In this document: in pieces, positions 7,984 to 16,733 of the stretch
How the letters are laid out: the number at the start of each line of letters is the position of its first letter
Position numbering within the stretch: position 1 is the first letter of the stretch
Notes under the pieces: model-generated
What the model was told of the DNA's origin: nothing
The model's database searches: none
What the model saw: the letters and a program-made list of their open reading frames with translations, nothing else
Position numbers and translations under genes: made by a program
Source of the DNA: Bacillus sp. UNC438CL73TsuS30
Lineage (GTDB): Bacteria; Bacillota; Bacilli; Bacillales; Cytobacillaceae
Length of the DNA stretch: 64,000 bases
Reading direction: 5' to 3'
NCBI RefSeq assembly: GCF_000482325.1
Contig: NZ_AXVA01000026.1
Location: forward strand, 1-64,000

Positions 7984-10002
7984 ATCCAAGAACTGGCAAG
8001 AAGGCTTTTTATCATCATTAGTCTACTATTCTTTATATCCGTATCACAACGGATCGTATTTGCTGAAGGGAAAACCTATAAAATCGCCGGGGAATGGGAT
8101 CTTCCTCCTTTTTCTTATAAAGATCAACAAGGGTCACTGACAGGCATAAATATTGAATTAATGGAAAAAATCGCAAAAGAAAATGGGCTTACATTTGAAT
8201 ACATACCAATGGAGATGCATGAAGCGGAACAGGCCTTAAAAGATGGTAAAGTAGATGCGATCGCTGGGGTCACCTATACCACCGAAAAAGATAAAGTATT
8301 CGATTTCTCTCAATCCTACTTTACGATGTCCGATTCGTTAATTATCCCAAAAGCAAGTAAGGACAAAATTAAAAGTATCGAAGATCTAAGGAATAAGCAT
8401 ATTGTTTTGCAAGATCATACACCTGTTCTAAGCACGTTATTAAATTTAAGGAATACGAATCTTACCTTGGTGTCCAATGAATACTCTGGTCTATTGACGC
8501 TTCTAAATGGGCGGGCGGACGTTTTTATTGGGAATGAATTTACCGCTTCCTTCTTTTTAAAAGAGTCTGGTCAAGAAGACAATTATCTCATTCTTGATGA
8601 AGTCATGAATCCGGCCGATTATGCGATTGCCGTAAAGGAAGGGAATGAGGACTTTCTTTCGATTATTAATCAAACGCTTACAAAATTAAAGGCTAAGGGA
8701 GAGGTAAGTAAATTAGTTGATCAATGGGTTCGTCCCGAAACCGAAGCGAAAATTGCCCGTTTGGAACATTTTATCTTCTATTTATCTATCTTTCTTTTGA
8801 TTGGTGCCCTGATCCTCATTGCGATCTATATTTGGAATCAACGGTTAAAAGCAGCTGTGAATCTTCAAACAAAAGACCTCCAACTATTAAATGAAGACCT
8901 GCAACAGCAACGGCAGCGAACGGCTGATAGCAATGCGTTTAAAGATCAAATTTTAAATAATATCGACACGGGCATCGTCACGTTCGATATCGATTTTAAG
9001 ATCACAAGCTGTAATCAGCGGGCATTGGAAATTCTCGAACTTCCTGCCCATACGAAGTTCAACCTTCAGGATTCGCCCATCTTTTTAAAGCTTTTTGAGC
9101 ATGATCGTTCTGGACAAGCTTTGCAACAAGAAGGTGCTGACTATTATCGCTTTTTAGAAATCAATGATCATGGAGAACGAAAGGTCATCTATTATTCTCT
9201 GAATAAGATGTTTAACTCACTTGAAAACCAGGCAGGCTATTTGCTCTCCATGAACGACGAAACAGAAAAAAAGAAACTCGAACAAAAGCTGATTACACAG
9301 GAGAAGCTTCATGCGCTCGGCCAGTTAGTAGCAGGTGTGGCGCATGAAATCCGGAATCCGTTAACGTCGATTAAAACGTTCATTGACCTGATTCCAAAGA
9401 AATACGATCAACCGAAATTTCAAAAGGTCCTAATGGAGCATTTACCAGAAGAGGTGAACAGACTCAATCGGATTGTAACCGACTTAATTGATTATGCTCG
9501 TCCAAGCTTACCGAATATTCAACCCTGCACGGCTCAACAGCTGACATCCTTACTCGCTATCCTAAAAGTAACGATGGATAAAAATAGGATTGAATTTGAA
9601 CAATGCATTGAACCTGACCTTGTTTTTCACATTGATCCGCAGCAAATTCGTCAGGTCCTCCTTAATCTATTATTAAATGCCATTCATGCAGTCGAAGAAA
9701 CAGACGTGAAGAAAATTAACATCTGCATGGAGAAAGCGGATCTCGAGAAGGGGAGGATTATGATTAGCGATACGGGTAAAGGGATGGAGCAAGGGGAGCT
9801 CAACCATATCTTTGAACCATTTTTTACGACAAAGGGAAAGGGCGTCGGATTGGGGTTGACCTTATCCTACAATTTAATACAAGAGAACCATGGAGATATT
9901 CTAGTAAACAGTATTCCGAATAAAGGAACGACATTCACGGTTTTATTGCCTTTATACACAAAGGAGGAGATTCGGATTGAAGCCGAGAGTATTGGTTATT
10001 GA
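7984..10002 (+). CDS. sensor histidine kinase with extracellular solute-binding domain
   Basis: Membrane sensor that probably binds its ligand directly and phosphorylates the response regulator at 9977. Order: signal/anchor segment (residues ~6-27), SBP_bac_3 domain (~30-255), membrane helix near residue 265-285, coiled linker, PAS-like region, HisKA with H-box VAGVAHEIRNPLTS (His about residue 454), HATPase with N-box, DTGKGM and GVGLGL. The reading frame has no ATG, GTG or TTG between the stop at 7861 and an ATG at 8161, which would delete the signal peptide. An AAAGGAGGT lies exactly 6 nt before an ATC at 7984, after which the sequence reads like a normal N-terminus (QELARRLFIII). The start is therefore either a rare ATC or a mutated ATG. 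Overlaps the regulator gene by 26 bp. Confidence 0.85.
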   Translation: MQELARRLFIIISLLFFISVSQRIVFAEGKTYKIAGEWDLPPFSYKDQQGSLTGINIELMEKIAKENGLTFEYIPMEMHEAEQALKDGKVDAIAGVTYTTEKDKVFDFSQSYFTMSDSLIIPKASKDKIKSIEDLRNKHIVLQDHTPVLSTLLNLRNTNLTLVSNEYSGLLTLLNGRADVFIGNEFTASFFLKESGQEDNYLILDEVMNPADYAIAVKEGNEDFLSIINQTLTKLKAKGEVSKLVDQWVRPETEAKIARLEHFIFYLSIFLLIGALILIAIYIWNQRLKAAVNLQTKDLQLLNEDLQQQRQRTADSNAFKDQILNNIDTGIVTFDIDFKITSCNQRALEILELPAHTKFNLQDSPIFLKLFEHDRSGQALQQEGADYYRFLEINDHGERKVIYYSLNKMFNSLENQAGYLLSMNDETEKKKLEQKLITQEKLHALGQLVAGVAHEIRNPLTSIKTFIDLIPKKYDQPKFQKVLMEHLPEEVNRLNRIVTDLIDYARPSLPNIQPCTAQQLTSLLAILKVTMDKNRIEFEQCIEPDLVFHIDPQQIRQVLLNLLLNAIHAVEETDVKKINICMEKADLEKGRIMISDTGKGMEQGELNHIFEPFFTTKGKGVGLGLTLSYNLIQENHGDILVNSIPNKGTTFTVLLPLYTKEEIRIEAESIGY

Positions 10003-11362
10003 CGATGAACAAGCCATTTGTACCTCACTTAGCTTTGCTCTTGAAGATGATTATTTTATGATGACGACAACGGATCCGGAGGAAGGCATACGCATCGTAG
10101 AAAAAGAACGGGTCGATATTATTCTGCTGGATCTTCGGATTGGACGTTATAATGGGCTGGATGTTTTGCAAAAAATTAAACAAAAAGACCCGTCGGTGAC
10201 GGTCATCATGATGACTGCTTATGCTTCGATTGAAACCTCCATCGAAGCGATCAAAATGGGTGCCTTTTATTATATTGAAAAACCGATTAATATCGAAAAC
10301 CTATCCTTGCTTTTATTAAGAGCCGCTGAGTTTAAGCAAATCTCGAATATGCTCGAAACCCTCCATGAAGAGCTGGAGGAAAGGAAGGGCTTTAAAGACT
10401 TCTTAGGAAATAGTAAAGCGATGAAAAATGTCTTTTCAATGATCGATCGCATTAAAGATATCGACTCTTGCGTCTTGATTACCGGAGAAAGTGGAACGGG
10501 GAAAGAACTGGTTGCAAAAAGGATTCATTTTTCAGGGAAGCGTAAGGATGGACCATTAGAAATTTTGAATTGTGCAGCCATTCCTGAAACCTTGCTTGAA
10601 TCTGAATTATTCGGGTATGAAAAGGGAGCGTTTACAGGGGCAACACAGTCCAAGGAAGGAAAGTGGGTCGCCGCCAATGGAGGAACTTTATTTCTTGATG
10701 AAATTAGTGAGATGCCCCTGCCCCTTCAGGCTAAATTATTGCGGGTGATTCAAGAACGGGAAGTGACACCTCTAGGGTCGAATAAGAAAATCTCATTAGA
10801 TGTACGAATATTATGTGCGGCGAATAAAGATATTGCGCAAATGGTTCAAGATGGGAAGTTTCGTGAGGATTTGTACTTCAGACTGAACGTGATTCCGATT
10901 AAAACACCGCCATTACGAGAGCGAAAAGAGGATCTGCCGCTGTTGATTGATTATTTTTTGCAAAAGTATTGTAAAGAAATGAACAGAGAAAAGAGATCTT
11001 TATCTGCGGATGCTCGCAGACTTTTACTTGACTACCACTATCCGGGCAATGTTCGGGAGCTGGGAAACATCATTGAATACGCAGTAGCGCTCTCGATTCA
11101 ACCCGTCATTGATGAGGGGGATTTGCCCTTTTACATGCTAGAGCAAAAGAAAGAGGATGGCGGTATTTTAAATGATTCTGAGAATAGTATCGTCATTCCG
11201 ATTGGTCTATCGATGAAGGAAATTGAGAAAAAGGTCATTTCTGGGACTTTAAAGCATTGTGGAAAACACCGGCAAAGGACGGCCCAGACCTTACAAATTT
11301 CGGAAAGAAGTCTCCGGGATAAAATAAAACTATATGAGATCGAAAAAACAGCGAATGAATAA
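9977..11362 (+). CDS. NtrC-family sigma-54-dependent response regulator
   Basis: 461 residues. Receiver domain at residues ~4-117 with phospho-acceptor Asp52 (IILLDLRIG), a sigma-54 AAA+ domain with Walker A GESGTGKE and the sigma-54-contacting loop GAFTGA, and a Fis-type helix-turn-helix at the C-terminus (RQRTAQTLQISERSLRDKI). The start is TTG at 9977, 9 nt after AAGGAGG, inside the end of the kinase gene; the overlap implies translational coupling. Its probable target is the -24/-12 promoter at 11469, just downstream, before the TAXI and ABC transporter genes. Confidence 0.92.
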   Translation: MKPRVLVIDDEQAICTSLSFALEDDYFMMTTTDPEEGIRIVEKERVDIILLDLRIGRYNGLDVLQKIKQKDPSVTVIMMTAYASIETSIEAIKMGAFYYIEKPINIENLSLLLLRAAEFKQISNMLETLHEELEERKGFKDFLGNSKAMKNVFSMIDRIKDIDSCVLITGESGTGKELVAKRIHFSGKRKDGPLEILNCAAIPETLLESELFGYEKGAFTGATQSKEGKWVAANGGTLFLDEISEMPLPLQAKLLRVIQEREVTPLGSNKKISLDVRILCAANKDIAQMVQDGKFREDLYFRLNVIPIKTPPLRERKEDLPLLIDYFLQKYCKEMNREKRSLSADARRLLLDYHYPGNVRELGNIIEYAVALSIQPVIDEGDLPFYMLEQKKEDGGILNDSENSIVIPIGLSMKEIEKKVISGTLKHCGKHRQRTAQTLQISERSLRDKIKLYEIEKTANE

Positions 11363-11367
11363 ATAAT

Positions 11368-11415
11368 GCGGCAAATTTTGCTGAAAATAGCGGCAGAATT
11401 TGCCGCTTTTCTTTT
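11368..11415 (+). terminator. intrinsic terminator with two alternative stems
   Basis: GCGGCAAATT (11368) can pair over 10 bp with AATTTGCCGC (11397-11406); alternatively GCGGCA (11390) pairs with TGCCGC (11401). A T-rich tract follows. It separates the kinase/regulator operon from the sigma-54 promoter downstream. Confidence 0.75.
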
Positions 11416-11435
11416 TAAAAAAGGGACTGCTATTT

Positions 11436-11450
11436 ATGAAAACGCTTTAA
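11436..11450 (+). promoter_or_regulatory. candidate cre (CcpA) site
   Basis: ATGAAAACGCTTTAA matches the Bacillus catabolite-responsive consensus WTGNAANCGNWNNCW with one mismatch (A for C at position 14). It lies just upstream of the sigma-54 promoter of the transporter operon, where CcpA could block activator-polymerase contact. Computational check needed. Confidence 0.4.
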
Positions 11451-11468
11451 AATTCAATAATCTGAAAA

Positions 11469-11485
11469 TTGGCACGGTAATTGCA
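11469..11485 (+). promoter_or_regulatory. sigma-54 (-24/-12) promoter of the TAXI/ABC operon
   Basis: TTGGCACGGTAATTGCA is a near-perfect -24/-12 element (TGGCAC-N5-TTGCA). It lies 29 bp before the TAXI gene start and directly downstream of a gene for a sigma-54 response regulator, its likely activator. Confidence 0.88.
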
Positions 11486-11513
11486 TATTATCTGTGTGAA
11501 AGGAGGACAGTCA

Positions 11514-12491
11514 TTGAAAACAGGGACACTTATAAAAATCTTAGTCCTTTTACTCTTTCTTTTGATTGGGTGTATAACGGTTAGTCGGGAGTTATTTCCA
11601 AGTGGGGTTCAAGCCGTTCCTCCCCCTTCAGAGGAACTCACAGGGAGTCAAACTCCATTGGTGATTGCCACGGGGGATATGTCAGGTGTCTATTTTCCTA
11701 TGGGAGAGGCGATGGCTGACTTATTTCGAAAGTACAATGGAAAAGCAACTGGAACACAAGTGACGAACGCTTCGATTCAGAATACAAAACTAGTGAGTCA
11801 GAAAAAAGCTGAATTAGGATTTAGTACGGTGGATGCCCTTGCATTGCCAGAAATGAAAAAAAGGAAAATTCTCGCCCTAACTGGACTTTACTCGAATTTC
11901 ATCCATATTGTCACGACCAAAAGCAATATTCGTAGTTTAGAGGATTTACGAGGAAAAAGAGTCAGTATTGGAACCGTCGGAAGCGGAACAAAGCTGATGG
12001 CTGAAAGGATCCTGAAGGCTGCTAATCTAGCAAGCAATGAAATGGATGTATCAACTCTTTCCTTCACACAATCGGCGGATGCCTTAAGAAATGGAACGAT
12101 TGATGTGGCTTTCTTTTCTTCTGGTCTACCGAATCCAGTGATTTCGGAACTTGCTTCAGAGATGAAAATTTCACTTGTTCCAATTCCAAAACAAGTTGCT
12201 GAAAGTCTTCATGAGGAGTATGAATTTTACACACTCGATGAAATAAGCGGGCAAACATACACTGGTCTCGAGCGTACACCTACATTAGCTGTAAAAAATG
12301 TACTTTTTACATACCCAGATTTGCCTAAACAAGAAGCCTACAAACTAGTAAAAACGTTATATGAACATTTACCAGAATCACAAAACGCCTATCCAGAAGC
12401 AATGGAAATCCATTTATCTGATGCAACTGCAGGGATTCCAATCGATTTCCATCCTGGAGCAAAGCAATTTTTCAAAGAAATTATCCATTAA
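11514..12491 (+). CDS. TAXI-family solute-binding protein (orphan, no TRAP membrane genes)
   Basis: TAXI proteins are extracytoplasmic receptors normally used by TRAP transporters for carboxylates. The N-terminus is a hydrophobic signal ending in LLIGC, compatible with a lipoprotein. The mature part shows the family start (LVIATGDMSGVYFPMGEAMADLF), SIGTVGSGTKLMAERIL, and the late segment LAVKNVLFTYPDLPKQEAY. AAGGAGGA lies 6 nt before a TTG at 11514; that start gives 325 residues. No TRAP membrane subunits are encoded nearby; instead an ATP-driven transporter with its own binding protein follows. It may serve as a sensor partner of the kinase or an alternative receptor. First gene after the sigma-54 promoter. 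Confidence 0.85.
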   Translation: MKTGTLIKILVLLLFLLIGCITVSRELFPSGVQAVPPPSEELTGSQTPLVIATGDMSGVYFPMGEAMADLFRKYNGKATGTQVTNASIQNTKLVSQKKAELGFSTVDALALPEMKKRKILALTGLYSNFIHIVTTKSNIRSLEDLRGKRVSIGTVGSGTKLMAERILKAANLASNEMDVSTLSFTQSADALRNGTIDVAFFSSGLPNPVISELASEMKISLVPIPKQVAESLHEEYEFYTLDEISGQTYTGLERTPTLAVKNVLFTYPDLPKQEAYKLVKTLYEHLPESQNAYPEAMEIHLSDATAGIPIDFHPGAKQFFKEIIH

Positions 12492-12523
12492 AATACTAAC
12501 AAAAAAATAGGGGGCAAGTGAAA

Positions 12524-13621
12524 ATGAAAAAGATCCTTACCTTAATTTCGATCGCTTTACTAATTGTTTTATCAGCTTGTGGCGCTCCTAATCCACAAAA
12601 GGCCGGAGGGACAGCTGCAAAAGCGGGTAAAGATGGAAAAAAATCCATTACCATTGCAGGAAATGGCGGGGTTATTGAAAAAACCATTCGTGACGTGATT
12701 GCTCCGAAGTTCAAAAAGGAAACAGGTATTACGATTAACTTTGTTCCAGGACTTTCTGGAGAAATTTTATCGAAGGTAGAATTACAAAAAAATGCTCCAC
12801 AAATTGACATTGCGATCTTTGTACCAACAGATGTACAGCGCGCAAATGATAAGGGGCTTATCGATAAAATCGATGAATCGAATGCTCCGAATATGAGTCA
12901 TGTCGATCCGAAGTTTATAGCCGTTAAGGATGCAGGTGCTCCAATATTTGGATTGGCCATTGCCCCTGCGTATAATACAAAATCGTTTAAAGAGAAGAAC
13001 TTGAAACCAATTGAATCATGGAACGATTTAGCATCTGGTCAATATGAAGGAAAAACAGCGTTTGTGGATATTACAAATGACTGGGGCTTTAACACCTTAA
13101 ACGCACTAGCGATGGCAAACGGCGGCGGTACAGATAATGTCGAGCCAGGAATCCAAAAAGCAAAAGAGCTTGCCGGTTACTCCACGACTTTTTATAAAAA
13201 TTCAACACAAGTGATGCCAGCGCTTCAGCAAGGTGCTGCTGACGTAACCGTAATGGGAAGCTATGCGATTGGTGATTTAGCGGTTCAAGGCGTACCACTT
13301 AAAATGGTGGTACCAAAAGAAGGGGTACCGATTCAAGCCTTTAGTGGAACCCTTGTGAAAAATACTCCTCACGAGAAGGAAGCACTTGAATTCCTTAACT
13401 ATGTAGTAAGTGCTGATTCACAAGCTTTAATTGCAGAACAGGGATTTTATCCAGTTGTTGATGGCGTGAAGTTTCCAGAGAAATTCCAAGAATCGATTGG
13501 GCTAAAGGATACAGACAAAACCTATAAACCTGATTTTGCTGCATACGCGAAAGTTCGGGCGGAATGGTCTGATCGTTGGACGAAAGAAGTCGTTCCAGAA
13601 ATCGGTAAAAAATTGAAATAA
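12524..13621 (+). CDS. ABC transporter substrate-binding lipoprotein (PotD/Fe3+-type)
   Basis: Receptor of the importer encoded by the next three genes. Signal peptide with lipobox VLSAC (Cys19) and a periplasmic-binding fold of the spermidine/putrescine-iron-phosphonate group (KSITIAGNGGVIEKTIRDVIAPKFKKE, LKPIESWNDLASGQYEGKTA, VMGSYAIGDLAVQGVPLKMVVP). A GTG at 12518 is in frame, but the ATG at 12524 has the better distance (9 nt) from AGGGGG; 365 residues. Substrate not determinable; oxidation genes at 17-21 kb suggest a small organic acid or amino-phosphonate-like compound, but this is inference. Confidence 0.88.
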   Translation: MKKILTLISIALLIVLSACGAPNPQKAGGTAAKAGKDGKKSITIAGNGGVIEKTIRDVIAPKFKKETGITINFVPGLSGEILSKVELQKNAPQIDIAIFVPTDVQRANDKGLIDKIDESNAPNMSHVDPKFIAVKDAGAPIFGLAIAPAYNTKSFKEKNLKPIESWNDLASGQYEGKTAFVDITNDWGFNTLNALAMANGGGTDNVEPGIQKAKELAGYSTTFYKNSTQVMPALQQGAADVTVMGSYAIGDLAVQGVPLKMVVPKEGVPIQAFSGTLVKNTPHEKEALEFLNYVVSADSQALIAEQGFYPVVDGVKFPEKFQESIGLKDTDKTYKPDFAAYAKVRAEWSDRWTKEVVPEIGKKLK

Positions 13622-13638
13622 GAATGGAGGGACGGACC

Positions 13639-14736
13639 ATGAATGCAATTCCTTGCGATGTAGAGATCAGAGGTGCAAGAAAGCAATTTGGATCCAATGT
13701 CGTACTGAATGATATTGACTTAGAAGTAAAGCAGGGTGAGTTATTAACCCTGCTCGGACCTTCAGGCTGCGGGAAATCGACTACATTGAATTTAATTGCA
13801 GGCTTCTTGGAAGCCGATCAGGGAGATGTGTACATTAAAGGGAAAAAGGTAACGAAAGTCCCTCCTTATAAGCGCGATTTAGGAATGGTCTTTCAAACGT
13901 ATTCCTTGTTTCCACATATGACGGTGCAAGAAAACCTAAGCTTTGGTTTGAACCTAAGAAAAGTAGCGAAATCGGAGCAAAAAAAGAAAATCGATCGAGT
14001 TCTTGAACTGGTGAAGATGTCAGGGCTTGAACATCGTTATCCAAGGGAATTATCGGGAGGACAAAGGCAGCGTGTCGCGATTGCCAGAGCGCTTGTGGTG
14101 GAGCCGGAATTACTACTGCTCGATGAACCGCTATCCAATCTGGATGCAAAATTACGACATGAACTGCGCGCGGAAATTAAGCGTTTACAAAAAGAAATAG
14201 GGGTCACCACGATTTTTGTTACCCATGATCAAGAGGAAGCTTTATCGATGTCGGATCGGGTCGTGGTGATGAACGCAGGAAAAATTGAACAAATTAGCAC
14301 ACCGACCGCGATCTACAATCATCCTAACACGGAATTCGTCTTCCAATTCATTGGAAAATCGAATTCGTTTGAAGGAGAGGTTGTGGGAGCCGAAGGCAGG
14401 AAAATTTCAGTGAAAGTCGGTGGGGAAATTTTTCATGTCGATTCGGAAAATTTGATTGGTGAGAATCGTTCCTTGAGAGCAGGGGATGAGGTGAGACTTT
14501 ATATTCGCCCTGAGAATGTTCACATTTCCTCGACGAGGGAAACATCATCAGCATTGGAACTTCAGCCGGCTAAAATCATTCAGCTTAATTACCTTGGTAC
14601 TTCATGGGAAGTAGATGTTTCCCTGCAAGGAAAAACGCTTCAATTATTAACCAGTGCATATGACTCAACTTGGCAAAATGGAAGTGAGGTGTATGTTGGA
14701 TGGAACCCGTCAGAAATTATGCTGATCAAGAAGTAA
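13639..14736 (+). CDS. ABC transporter ATPase (PotA/FbpC-type)
   Basis: Energises the importer. Walker A GPSGCGKST, Q-loop VFQTYSLFPHM, signature LSGGQRQR, Walker B LLLLDEPLSNLDAKLR and H-loop THDQEEA are all intact. The C-terminal third is a TOBE-type regulatory/substrate domain with RAGDEVRLYIRPENV, as in PotA, FbpC and MalK relatives. An ATG at 13624 is in frame, but the GGAGGG site lies after it; the ATG at 13639 is the likely start (365 residues). The permease gene overlaps its 3' end. Confidence 0.94.
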   Translation: MNAIPCDVEIRGARKQFGSNVVLNDIDLEVKQGELLTLLGPSGCGKSTTLNLIAGFLEADQGDVYIKGKKVTKVPPYKRDLGMVFQTYSLFPHMTVQENLSFGLNLRKVAKSEQKKKIDRVLELVKMSGLEHRYPRELSGGQRQRVAIARALVVEPELLLLDEPLSNLDAKLRHELRAEIKRLQKEIGVTTIFVTHDQEEALSMSDRVVVMNAGKIEQISTPTAIYNHPNTEFVFQFIGKSNSFEGEVVGAEGRKISVKVGGEIFHVDSENLIGENRSLRAGDEVRLYIRPENVHISSTRETSSALELQPAKIIQLNYLGTSWEVDVSLQGKTLQLLTSAYDSTWQNGSEVYVGWNPSEIMLIKK

Positions 14737-15647
14737 GTAATCATAAAACGGTAAAGGCGGAACCGCAACATAAGCCGAAAGTGAAAAAAAGAAGAACCTG
14801 GATTGCCGGGCTTCTTCTTTTAGTCCCGATCCTGTTATTCATCTTTGGATTCTTTGTGGTTCCGATGTTGTATATTTTGTATTTAAGTTTTATTTCTACT
14901 GATAGTTTGAATGGTGCGGATGCCGCTTTTAGCTTACAAAACTATATCACGTTATTTTCCGACCACTATTACTTATCTTCGATGTGGTTGACGGTGAAAA
15001 TTAGTTTCTATTCTGTGCTTGTTTCCCTGATCCTGGGATACCCCATTGCGTTAACGATGGCGAAAAGCTCAGTTAAAGTTCGGGGATATATTACTTTATT
15101 AATTGCTTCCCCTCTTTTGGTCAGCATTGTTGTACGTAATTTTGGCTGGTACTTATTATTATTGCCGAACGGTACAATCAATTCACTTTTAATGAATCTT
15201 GGCCTTATTCATAAGCCGCTCAATCTATTATTCTCTGAAATTGGTGTGGTCATCGGACTTTCAAACGCCTATTTACCTTTCATGGTGTTAGCGATTGTGA
15301 CGAGCTTGTATAATATTGACCCATCATTAGAGAAAGCGGGAGCGATTCTCGGTGCCAGTCCACTACGGAGCTTTTTTTCGATTACCCTTCCGCTTAGCTT
15401 GCCTGGGATCGTATCGGGTTGTGTGCTGGTCTTTAGTTTATCGATGAGTGCCTATGTCACTCCTTCTTTAATGGGAGGCGCGAATGTTCCGATGATGCCA
15501 GTGGTTGTATACGATCAAATTAACAACCTGTTGAAATGGACATTTGGTTCAGCCTTGTCGTACGTACTCCTATTGATTACGCTTCTTTCCGTTTTCATCT
15601 TTACACGAGCATTTGAAAAAAGTAAGTTTCGGGAGGTGTTCCGTTGA
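14700..15647 (+). CDS. ABC transporter permease, PotB-type
   Basis: Membrane subunit with a polar, basic N-terminus of about 30 residues followed by six predicted membrane helices and an EAA loop (EKAGAILGASPLRSFFSITLP). 315 residues, normal for PotB-like proteins. The ATG at 14700 lies inside the ATPase gene and has GAGGTG 9 nt upstream, so the pair is translationally coupled. Works with the second permease that follows. Confidence 0.92.
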   Translation: MEPVRNYADQEVSNHKTVKAEPQHKPKVKKRRTWIAGLLLLVPILLFIFGFFVVPMLYILYLSFISTDSLNGADAAFSLQNYITLFSDHYYLSSMWLTVKISFYSVLVSLILGYPIALTMAKSSVKVRGYITLLIASPLLVSIVVRNFGWYLLLLPNGTINSLLMNLGLIHKPLNLLFSEIGVVIGLSNAYLPFMVLAIVTSLYNIDPSLEKAGAILGASPLRSFFSITLPLSLPGIVSGCVLVFSLSMSAYVTPSLMGGANVPMMPVVVYDQINNLLKWTFGSALSYVLLLITLLSVFIFTRAFEKSKFREVFR

Positions 15648-16444
15648 TGAAAGTACTTGGAAAGTTCCGCGTGATCCTTGCTGTGATCGGGATCATCTAT
15701 ATCTTACTTCCATTAATGGTGGTCATCCCTGCATCTTTTACAAGTGCAGCGTATCCAAGCTTTCCACCAAAAGGTTTTTCGCTGCAATGGTATACAAAGA
15801 TTTTAGAACGCACTGAATTCGTCGAAGCCTTTTATAATAGTGTACTCTTTGCTTCCTTAGCTGCATTATTTGCTGTTGTATTCGGGACGCTCGGGGCACT
15901 TGCGATTGCCAAGTATGATATTCCCGGAAAACACTATATTACATCGATCTTGACAGCGCCGTTAAGTGTACCGCAACTTGTACTAGGGATTGCCTTGCTG
16001 ATTTATTTCACACCGATGATGCTTGCCGGTACATCCACAGGCTTTTTGATCGCCCATACGATCATTTGTATTCCGTATGTGATTCGACTGGTCCTAACAG
16101 GGTTAAGTGGATTTGATTACAATTTGGAAAAAGCAGCCGCGATTCTTGGAGCAAATCCATTGATTGTTTTTTGGAAGGTAACTCTGCCGCTTATCCGGCC
16201 GGCGATGATCTCAGGAGGATTATTTGCATTCTTGACGTCTTTTGATAATGTCACCGTCTCATTGTTTATGATATCTCCTGATATGAGAACCCTTCCCATC
16301 GAGATTTTCTCAACGATGCAGGATGCTTATAATCCAATCGTCGCTTCCGTGTCGAGTGTGGTTATTTTCATTTCTGTGATCTTAATCCTCATCCTTGAAA
16401 AAATTCATGGGGTTGGAAAGTTATTTGGTGGTACGCATCATTAG
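15647..16444 (+). CDS. ABC transporter permease, PotC-type
   Basis: Second membrane subunit, 265 residues, six predicted helices, EAA loop EKAAAILGANPLIVFWKVTLP. Its ATG overlaps the stop codon of the first permease (TGATG), with GGGAGGT upstream; an in-frame TTG three bases earlier is an alternative start. Last gene of the transporter operon; a strong terminator follows. Confidence 0.92.
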   Translation: MKVLGKFRVILAVIGIIYILLPLMVVIPASFTSAAYPSFPPKGFSLQWYTKILERTEFVEAFYNSVLFASLAALFAVVFGTLGALAIAKYDIPGKHYITSILTAPLSVPQLVLGIALLIYFTPMMLAGTSTGFLIAHTIICIPYVIRLVLTGLSGFDYNLEKAAAILGANPLIVFWKVTLPLIRPAMISGGLFAFLTSFDNVTVSLFMISPDMRTLPIEIFSTMQDAYNPIVASVSSVVIFISVILILILEKIHGVGKLFGGTHH

Positions 16445-16465
16445 GAAATGATGTGGAAAAATAAA

Positions 16466-16508
16466 AGCCGGCTGTTTGCTTGTTATCGCAAGAAAGCCGG
16501 CTGTTTTA
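16466..16508. terminator. intrinsic terminator after the transporter operon
   Basis: AGCCGGCT at 16466-16473 pairs with AGCCGGCT at 16495-16502, with an inner TTGC/GCAA helix, followed by GTTTTA. Confidence 0.8.
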
Positions 16509-16549
16509 TGTTCAAGCTGTTTTCGTAAACTTTGCTGCTATTTGAATAG

Positions 16550-16690
16550 GGGAGGTTGATCTCCGCTCCAGGATGCTCGCTTTCCGCGGGGCGGGCGGTG
16601 AGCCTCCTCGTCGCTTTGCTCCTGTGGGGTCTCACCTGTCCCGCTACTCCCGCAGGAGTCTCGCACCTTCCGCTCCAATCAACCTTTTTG
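16550..16690. repeat. GC-rich dispersed Bacillus-type intergenic repeat
   Basis: This ~140-bp block is strikingly richer in GC than its surroundings and contains GCTCGCTTTCCGCGGGGCGG, GTGAGCCTCCTCGTCGCTTT and GTCCCGCTACTCCCGCAGGA. I recognise this as a non-coding sequence found dispersed in many Bacillaceae genomes. It contains inverted pieces able to fold (AGGTTGAT...ATCAACCT at the two ends). Function unknown. Confidence 0.75.
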
Positions 16691-16733
16691 GAAAAATTTA
16701 CGTTCTCAAAAACATTTAGAAAACAGCCTACGT

